Origin: an uncultured Pelagibacteraceae bacterium
GTDB lineage: Bacteria; Pseudomonadota; Alphaproteobacteria; Pelagibacterales; Pelagibacteraceae
Length of the DNA stretch: 64,000 nt
Assembly: GCA_902626725.1 (NCBI GenBank)
Contig: CACOGI010000003.1
Location: forward strand, 1 to 64,000
Direction of reading: 5' to 3'
Shown here: piece by piece, positions 56,472 to 64,000 of the stretch
Position numbering within the stretch: position 1 is the stretch's first letter
How the letters are laid out: every line of letters begins with the position of its first letter
The notes under the pieces: model-generated
Told to the model about the DNA's origin: nothing
Databases searched by the model: none
What the model saw: the letters and a program-made list of their open reading frames with translations, nothing else
Position numbers and translations under genes: made by a program

Positions 56472-57553
56472 TTTTTAAAAATGCTTTCAGTTACTTTCAT
56501 AAACTTTAAATTTTCTTTTTTTGATCCCACTGTTAATCGCAACATATTTTTAATATTATAACCATCTTCAGTAGATCTTAATATAATTCCTTTCTTTTTC
56601 AGTTTTTCGTAAAAATATTTGGCTTTAAGTTTGCATTTTGTAAAGTTTAATAATAAAAAATTTGCGGAAACTTTGTTTGAACTAATACCATATTTATTCA
56701 AAAAATCTTTCAATTTTGTTGCATAAAAAATATTATGTTTTATTGATTGAGATATAAATTTATTATCTTTAAGAGACTCTACTGCTGCAATTTGTGCTAC
56801 CTCATTAACATTAAATGGAGGCTTAATTATATTAAGTGCCTTAATAATCTCTTTTGATCCATAGCCCCATCCAATTCGTAAAGATGATAAACCATAAATT
56901 TTTGAAAATGTTCTTAATATAAAAACATTTTTGTAATTTTTAAACAAATCTAACCCTGACTTGTAATCTACATTTTGCATATATTCTGCATAAGCATCAT
57001 CTACAACTAACAATATATTTTTTCTCAATTTTTTTCTTAATTTCATAATTTCATTTTTAGTTAAATAAGTTCCAGTTGGATTATTTGGATTAGCCAAAAA
57101 AACAATCTTAGTTTTTATTGTAACCTTTTTAAGTATTTCTGAAATTGATACTTTAAATTTTTTTTCTTTTGCAAACACTACGTTTGCACCAATTATTTTT
57201 GCATATATTCTGTACATTAAAAAACTGAATTGTGGGATGATTACTTCATCTCCTGGCTTTAGTATCAGTTGGCAAATCATCTGAATTACTTCATCGGAAC
57301 CGGCACCGCAAATAATTCTATCCTTATCACATTTGAACTTTTTTGATATTTTATTTCTCAGTTCCTTAGACTTGCCATCAGGATAACGAAAAAAATTCAA
57401 ATTTTTTCCGATAAGAATTTTTTTTACTTTTGGACTCACACCCAAAGCAGATTCGTTTGCAGAAAGCTTAATAACCTTCTTCAGTTTTTTAATGCTGGAT
57501 TTCCCAGGTTTATAAGCCTCTAATTTAAACTTTTTAAATCTAATAGTTGTCAT
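56468..57553 (-). CDS. hisC: Histidinol-phosphate/aromatic aminotransferase
   Basis: 361 residues, class I/II PLP enzyme. The Schiff-base lysine is K218 (RTFSKIYGLSSLRIG) and the PLP site includes ANPNNPTGT (154-162) and VDDAYAEY. HisC is the best match. The tyrC partner suggests it also transaminates prephenate or arogenate for aromatic amino acids. Divergent from metX across the SAM-II leader. Confidence 0.92.
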   Translation of the reverse strand: MTTIRFKKFKLEAYKPGKSSIKKLKKVIKLSANESALGVSPKVKKILIGKNLNFFRYPDGKSKELRNKISKKFKCDKDRIICGAGSDEVIQMICQLILKPGDEVIIPQFSFLMYRIYAKIIGANVVFAKEKKFKVSISEILKKVTIKTKIVFLANPNNPTGTYLTKNEIMKLRKKLRKNILLVVDDAYAEYMQNVDYKSGLDLFKNYKNVFILRTFSKIYGLSSLRIGWGYGSKEIIKALNIIKPPFNVNEVAQIAAVESLKDNKFISQSIKHNIFYATKLKDFLNKYGISSNKVSANFLLLNFTKCKLKAKYFYEKLKKKGIILRSTEDGYNIKNMLRLTVGSKKENLKFMKVTESIFKK

Positions 57554-57626
57554 GTTTTTAAATTTTAAGCCCTTTATAAATAAAAAAACAATTATTTATA
57601 CAGTATTAGTGAAAAAATTTTAAAAA

Positions 57627-57655
57627 TTGACATACCAAATAACATCTTGTACAAA
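57627..57655 (+). promoter_or_regulatory. Sigma-70 promoter of the metX operon
   Basis: TTGACA (57627-57632), 17-base spacer, TACAAA (57650-57655). The expected transcription start is about 57662, exactly where the riboswitch begins, so the two predictions support each other. Confidence 0.8.
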
Positions 57656-57660
57656 ATTTA

Positions 57661-57712
57661 TGCGCTGATTTACCTGAATTGCGAGCGCTTTAAAAAAACC
57701 GCTAAAAAAGTT
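57661..57712 (+). ncRNA. SAM-II riboswitch upstream of metX
   Basis: The leader reads GCGCUGAUUUA (57662-57672), ... UUGCGAGCGC (57679-57688), then an A-rich linker and CCGCUAAAAAAG (57699-57710). GCGCU (57662-57666) pairs with AGCGC (57684-57688) as P1. The order and conserved bases (CUGAUUUA, UUGC, GCUAAA) match my recollection of the SAM-II (metA motif) aptamer, including the marine metX version whose structure is known. SAM binding forms a pseudoknot that blocks translation, so metX and perhaps metW would be repressed when SAM is high. Confidence 0.88.
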
Positions 57713-57745
57713 TTTTTTCTCTCAATTCAATTATCAGCTTAAATT

Positions 57746-58864
57746 ATGAATATTAAAGAAAATATAAAAACATTATTAATAGAAAAACCATTAAAGTTAG
57801 ACTGTGGTAAAACAATCAATAATTTTCCATTAGCTTATGAAACCTATGGCACACTTAACAAGAATAGGGATAATGCAATACTTGTTTTTCATGCTTTAAC
57901 AGGAGATCAATTTGTCACTGGAATAAATCCTATTACAAAAAAAGATGGATGGTGGTCCTACGCAGTTGGTCCAAATAAGGCTATAGACACAAATAAATAC
58001 TTTGTAATTTGTGCAAATGTTATAGGAGGGTGTATGGGATCTTTTGGCCCAAGTCACGAAAATCCTGAGACAAAAAAAATGTATGGTACTGATTTTCCAG
58101 TTATTACAATTAATGATATGGTAAATGCTCAAATAAATTTATTAGATTTTTTTGGGATAAAAAAACTTTTTTCAGTGGTTGGTGGTTCAATGGGTGGGAT
58201 GCAAGTCTTACAATTTGTAAGTAATTTTCCAGATAAAACAAAAACTGCTGTTCCAATTGCTTGTACATCAAGTCACTCAGCTCAAAATATTGCATTTAAT
58301 GAACTTGGCAGACAGGCTATAGCAGCTGATCACAACTGGTCAGATGGAAAATATAATTTAAACAACACTGTACCTGATAAAGGTTTGGCTGTTGCAAGAA
58401 TGGCTGCACATATAACTTATTTGTCAAAGAAAGGTCTTCAAGAAAAATTCGGAAGAAAACTACAAGAAAGAGATGATCTTAAATTCGGATTTGACGCAGA
58501 TTTTCAAATAGAAAGTTATTTGAGATATCAAGGATCAGTATTTGTAGATCGCTTTGATGCTAATAGTTATCTTTATATTACCAGAGCAATGGATTATTTT
58601 GATTTAGTAAAACAATTTAATGGTAATTTATCTATGGCGTTTAAAAATACAAAAGCTAAATTTTTTATAATCTCATTCACATCTGATTGGCTTTATCCAA
58701 CACAAGAAAATAAGGATATTGTTATTGCTTTAAATGCTATTGGTGCAAATGTTGGTTTTGTAGAAATAAAATCTGATAAAGGACACGATTCCTTTTTACT
58801 AGATGTTGCTGATTTTTTAAAGGCACTAAAAAATTTTTTAGATAAATCATACTCAGAAAAATAA
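57746..58864 (+). CDS. metX: Homoserine O-acetyltransferase (MetX type)
   Basis: 372 residues, alpha/beta hydrolase fold. The nucleophile S148 is in VVGGSMGGMQVL; the catalytic Asp is in SFTSDWLYPT and the His in SDKGHDSF. It activates homoserine for sulfhydrylation to homocysteine, the start of methionine synthesis. The SAM-II riboswitch upstream implies feedback by SAM. metW follows after 2 bp. Confidence 0.95.
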   Translation: MNIKENIKTLLIEKPLKLDCGKTINNFPLAYETYGTLNKNRDNAILVFHALTGDQFVTGINPITKKDGWWSYAVGPNKAIDTNKYFVICANVIGGCMGSFGPSHENPETKKMYGTDFPVITINDMVNAQINLLDFFGIKKLFSVVGGSMGGMQVLQFVSNFPDKTKTAVPIACTSSHSAQNIAFNELGRQAIAADHNWSDGKYNLNNTVPDKGLAVARMAAHITYLSKKGLQEKFGRKLQERDDLKFGFDADFQIESYLRYQGSVFVDRFDANSYLYITRAMDYFDLVKQFNGNLSMAFKNTKAKFFIISFTSDWLYPTQENKDIVIALNAIGANVGFVEIKSDKGHDSFLLDVADFLKALKNFLDKSYSEK

Positions 58865-58866
58865 AT

Positions 58867-59463
58867 ATGAAACCAGAATTTAAAATCATATCTCAATTAA
58901 TTGATGAAAATTCTCAAGTATTAGATGTTGGTTGTGGTGATGGTATTTTAATGGATTATTTAATTAAAGAGAAAAAAGTAAATATAAGAGGAATAGAAAT
59001 TTCAAAAACTAAAGTTCAAAACTGTATTGCAAAAGGATTGACTATAATTGAAGGTAATGCTGAAGAAGATTTGCAACAATTTCCAAATAAGTCTTTTGAC
59101 TATGTCATATTAAGTCAAACCCTCCAGGCTTTCCTTAATCCTGAAAAAGTTATTAATGAGCTATTAAGAATTGGCAAACAAGCAATTGTAACGATTCCTA
59201 ATTTTGGCTACTGGAAAATAAGATTACACCTTTTATTAAAAGGAACAATGCCAGTGACAAGAACATTGCCTGATGAGTGGTATAACACTCCAAATATTCA
59301 CCTTTGCACTATAAAAGACTTTGTTTTTTTTAGTAAAGCTAAAAATTTTAAGCTATCAAAATCTATAGCTCTAAGAAATAATCTGCCATCAGACATTAAA
59401 AATTCTAACCTAGATATGAAAAATTTGAGTTCAAATCTTGGAATTTTTTTAATAGAAAGATAA
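58867..59463 (+). CDS. metW: MetW, methionine biosynthesis methyltransferase-like protein
   Basis: 198 residues. SAM-type Rossmann motif VLDVGCGDGILMDYL near the N-terminus and the MetW pattern YVILSQTLQAF followed by the LPDEWYNTPNIHLCTI region. MetW partners MetX in homoserine acetylation in several proteobacteria and is nearly always its neighbour, as here. One base separates it from gloB. Confidence 0.94.
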   Translation: MKPEFKIISQLIDENSQVLDVGCGDGILMDYLIKEKKVNIRGIEISKTKVQNCIAKGLTIIEGNAEEDLQQFPNKSFDYVILSQTLQAFLNPEKVINELLRIGKQAIVTIPNFGYWKIRLHLLLKGTMPVTRTLPDEWYNTPNIHLCTIKDFVFFSKAKNFKLSKSIALRNNLPSDIKNSNLDMKNLSSNLGIFLIER

Positions 59464-59464
59464 A

Positions 59465-60184
59465 ATGGAAATAAAAATAATCCCATGTTTAAATGATAAT
59501 TATTCATATTTAATTTTTGATAAAATAAAAAAAAATGCGTGTGTTATAGATCCTAGTGAAGCAAAACCTATTATTGAGGTAATTGAAAAAAATAAAATAA
59601 ACTTAAAATATATCTTAAATACACATCATCATTATGATCATGTGGGTGGAAATAAAGAGTTAAAAGAAAAATATAAATCAAAGATAGTTGGATTTAAAGA
59701 AGATAAAGATCGAATTCCTGAAATTGATATTATGGTAGAAGATAACCAAATTTGGAAAAATGAAAATTTTGAAGCGAAAATTTATCATATTCCAGGCCAC
59801 ACATCAGGTCATATAGCCTTCCATTTTTTTAAAGAGAAAAAAATTTTTACTGGTGATACATTGTTTTCTTTGGGTTGCGGTAGAATTTTTGAAGGCACAT
59901 ATGAACAAATGTTCAATTCGCTGAAAAAAATTAAAGATCTTCCAAGAGATACTGAAATTTATTGTGGACATGAATACACCTTACAAAATGGAAATTTTTG
60001 TTTAACACATGATTCCTCTAATTTAAAATTAAAAGTAAAAATTGAAAACGTTAAAAAAAAATTAGAGAATAGCTTACCAAGTATCCCAACAATTTTAGCA
60101 GATGAAATTGAATGCAATATATTTCTCAAGGCCAAAGATTTAAAAAGCTTTTCAAAATTGAGAGATTTAAAGGATAATTTTTAG
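59465..60184 (+). CDS. gloB: Hydroxyacylglutathione hydrolase (glyoxalase II)
   Basis: 239 residues, metallo-beta-lactamase fold. The metal motif is THHHYDH (H54, H56, D58, H59) with further ligands in IPGHTSGH, FTGDTLFSLGCGR and YCGHEYT. It hydrolyses S-lactoylglutathione to lactate and glutathione, completing methylglyoxal removal. Cotranscribed with metX-metW by spacing. Confidence 0.94.
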   Translation: MEIKIIPCLNDNYSYLIFDKIKKNACVIDPSEAKPIIEVIEKNKINLKYILNTHHHYDHVGGNKELKEKYKSKIVGFKEDKDRIPEIDIMVEDNQIWKNENFEAKIYHIPGHTSGHIAFHFFKEKKIFTGDTLFSLGCGRIFEGTYEQMFNSLKKIKDLPRDTEIYCGHEYTLQNGNFCLTHDSSNLKLKVKIENVKKKLENSLPSIPTILADEIECNIFLKAKDLKSFSKLRDLKDNF

Positions 60185-60194
60185 CTGATAGACC

Positions 60195-60222
60195 TTGACT
60201 ATAGTGTCTCCCAGACTATATT
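60195..60222 (+). promoter_or_regulatory. Sigma-70 promoter of the rplU operon
   Basis: TTGACT (60195-60200), 16-base spacer, TATATT (60217-60222). Expected start near 60229, giving a short leader of about 20 bases with no evident Shine-Dalgarno site before the rplU ATG. Some inverted repeat (AGACTATA near 60213 against TATAGTGTCT near 60199) overlaps the promoter. Confidence 0.7.
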
Positions 60223-60249
60223 GCGATAATTAAAATTTACATAAATTAT

Positions 60250-60651
60250 ATGTCTTACGCAATAATACAAACAGGTGGAAAGCAATACAAAGTTAAATCA
60301 GGAGAAATTTTGAAAATCGAAAAATTACCTGGTTCAAAATCTGATACAAAAGTAGAATTTAAGGAAATATTAGCTTATGGGGATGACAAAATAATTGAAA
60401 TTGGAGCGCCAACTGTTCAAGGTGCAAAAGTAGAGGCTAATTTAATTAAAAATAGCAAAAATAGAACTGTTTTAATTTTTAAAAAAAGACGAAGACAAAA
60501 TTCAAGAAGAAAGAATGGACATAGACAACAATATTCTATGATAAAAATTAACAAAATTTTTTCAAAAGATGGTAAAGTTTTATCTGAAGCTGAAAAAATT
60601 ACAAAGCCTTCGAAAAAGAAAGAAGAGCCTAAAAAGGCAGCAAATAAATAA
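60250..60651 (+). CDS. rplU: 50S ribosomal protein L21
   Basis: 133 residues. The L21 core (YAIIQTGGKQYKVKSGE, VLIFKKRRRQNSRRKNGHRQ) is followed by a Lys/Glu-rich C-terminal tail of about 30 residues. It binds 23S rRNA next to L20. First gene of rplU-rpmA-obgE-proB-proA. Confidence 0.97.
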   Translation: MSYAIIQTGGKQYKVKSGEILKIEKLPGSKSDTKVEFKEILAYGDDKIIEIGAPTVQGAKVEANLIKNSKNRTVLIFKKRRRQNSRRKNGHRQQYSMIKINKIFSKDGKVLSEAEKITKPSKKKEEPKKAANK

Positions 60652-60664
60652 TTGGTAATAAACT

Positions 60665-60919
60665 ATGGCAACAAAAAAAGCAGGTGGATCATCTAGAAAC
60701 GGACGTGACAGTGCCGGACGAAGACTTGGTGTCAAAAAGTATGGTGGTGAAACTGTAATACCTGGAAATATCATTGTTAGACAAAGAGGTACTAAAATTT
60801 TTCCTGGTGAAAATGTAGGAATGGGTAAAGATCACTCAATTTTCTCAGTAATTAAAGGTAAAGTAGTTTTTAAAAAAACTAAATCAGATAGAACATTTGT
60901 TTCTGTAAAACCCAATTAA
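60665..60919 (+). CDS. rpmA: 50S ribosomal protein L27
   Basis: 84 residues: [20 protein letters not shown] is the canonical flexible N-terminus that reaches the peptidyl-transferase centre, and the rest ([18 protein letters not shown]) is typical. 13 bp after rplU. Confidence 0.98.
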   Translation: MATKKAGGSSRNGRDSAGRRLGVKKYGGETVIPGNIIVRQRGTKIFPGENVGMGKDHSIFSVIKGKVVFKKTKSDRTFVSVKPN

Positions 60920-60938
60920 TAGTACAACTAAAAAATAG

Positions 60939-63026
<2,088 letters not shown>

Positions 63027-63027
<1 letters not shown>

Positions 63028-64000
63028 TGAAAAATTTATTAGTCAAAATTGGTAAACAATCAAAAAAAGCCTTTTTATCCCAAATTCATTCAAATAAAAA
63101 AAATAAAGTGTTAAAAGACTATTGCTCACTTATCCAAAAAAATAAAAAAATAATTATTAAAGAAAATAAAAAAGATATTAAGAATGCTTTCAAAAAAAAG
63201 ATTAAAGATAACTTAATCCAAAGACTTATACTGGATGATAAAAAAATTTTAAGCATAATCTTTTCAATTAAAAAAATTATTAAATTAAAAGATCCTACTA
63301 ATATTGTTTTAGAAAAATGGAAAAGACCTAATGGTTTAAACATTTCTAAAATATCTATTCCTATAGGTGTCATTGGTGTAATCTATGAAAGTAGACCCAA
63401 TGTAACTTCGGATGTTGCCTCTTTATGTTTTAAATCTGGAAATCCAGTTATTTTAAAAGGAGGTTCTGAAGCATTTTACTCAAATCTTATTTTGTCAAAA
63501 CTATTTAGAAAATCACTTAAAAAAAACCAGGTAGATGAAAATTTTGTTCAATTTTTAAATATTAAAAATAGAAAAGTAGTTGATTATTTATTAATAAAAA
63601 TGAATAAATTTATTGACGTAATTATACCTAGAGGGGGCAAAAATTTAGTAAAAAAAGTTCAAAATCTTTCAATAGTTCCAACAATTGGCCACCTAGAAGG
63701 CATTTGTCATTCCTATGTCGATAAAGATGCAAATCCTAAAATTGCAGAAAAAATTATTCACAATGCCAAATTAAGAAATACAGCAATATGCGGAGCAACG
63801 GAAACTATTCTTTTGCATGAAAAGATAATCAAAAAATTTGGTATTCAAATTTTAAAAAATTTAGAAGATAATGGATGTAAAATTATTGGAGATAATAAAA
63901 TTAGGAAATTTTATAAAAAAAAGATACAAAAAGCCTCCATTAAAGATTGGTCAAAAGAATACCTATCACCAATTGTATCTGTAAAATCCGTAAAGAATGT
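63027..64000 (+). CDS. proA: Glutamate-5-semialdehyde dehydrogenase, 5' part (cut by window edge)
   Basis: I translated about 324 residues before the edge. It contains IGVIGVIYESRPNVTSDV, NPVILKGGSEA, PRGGKNLVKKV and the catalytic cysteine C255 in NTAICGATETIL. It reduces glutamyl phosphate to the semialdehyde that cyclises in proline synthesis. The start overlaps the proB stop, so proB and proA are coupled. Confidence 0.95.

Overview
The window is a very AT-rich, tightly packed chromosomal segment of a SAR11-type marine alphaproteobacterium (Pelagibacterales, Candidatus Pelagibacter or a close relative). That placement is inference. It rests on the extreme lysine/asparagine/isoleucine-rich proteomes, gene spacings of 0-10 bp with many 1-23 bp overlaps, class I LysRS, ChvG/ChvI and RegA regulators, and a SAM-II type riboswitch in front of metX. 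No tRNA, rRNA, CRISPR array, insertion sequence, prophage or integrase was seen. No gap reaches 300 bp; the longest non-coding stretches are about 100-190 bp and hold promoters, terminators and one riboswitch.

Layout. 1-4.7 kb (minus): HAD phosphatase, ribF, ileS, lspA (cut by the left edge). 4.8-6.8 kb: groES-groEL behind a heat-shock (RpoH-type) promoter. 6.8-14.2 kb: FkbM methyltransferase, a 38-residue basic protein, typA/bipA, a YitT/YczE-type membrane protein, a secreted protein, pmbA-tldD, a DCC thiol oxidoreductase. 14.2-19.3 kb: two proteins of unknown function, cyclopropane fatty acid synthase, a DapA-like aldolase, a GT9 glycosyltransferase, a membrane J-domain protein. 19.3-24.2 kb: prolyl oligopeptidase, hsp20 with a second RpoH-type promoter, a lipoprotein, an AzgA-type purine permease and a purine phosphoribosyltransferase. 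24.3-33.2 kb: GT17, DUF1330, AlkA-like glycosylase, EamA transporter, msrA, sulfurtransferase, an RND pump with an unusual adaptor, a lytic transglycosylase lipoprotein and a VanZ-like protein. 33.3-43.6 kb: gpmA, murU-amgK-tsaE-ahcY, chvG-chvI, polA, bioY, regA. 43.7-46.9 kb: a three-gene polyamine operon (group IV decarboxylase, deoxyhypusine synthase-like protein, agmatinase-like ureohydrolase). 46.9-50.4 kb (minus): lysK, pyrD, rpmB, VUT transporter. 50.5-55.6 kb (plus): trkH, AmpG-like MFS, NlpC/P60 hydrolase, TPR-sulfotransferase. 55.6-57.5 kb (minus): hisC-tyrC. 57.6-64 kb (plus): SAM-II riboswitch, metX-metW-gloB, then rplU-rpmA-obgE-proB-proA (cut by the right edge).

Most genes are housekeeping. 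The parts most worth following are: the RND adaptor that appears to lack its coiled-coil hairpin; the decarboxylase/DHS-like/ureohydrolase polyamine operon; two matching RpoH-type promoters; promoter positions that imply (nearly) leaderless mRNAs for rpmB and perhaps trkH; the retained peptidoglycan-recycling genes; and the unassigned coiled-coil protein at 14.5-15.6 kb. I found no convincing wholly new defence or mobile system here.
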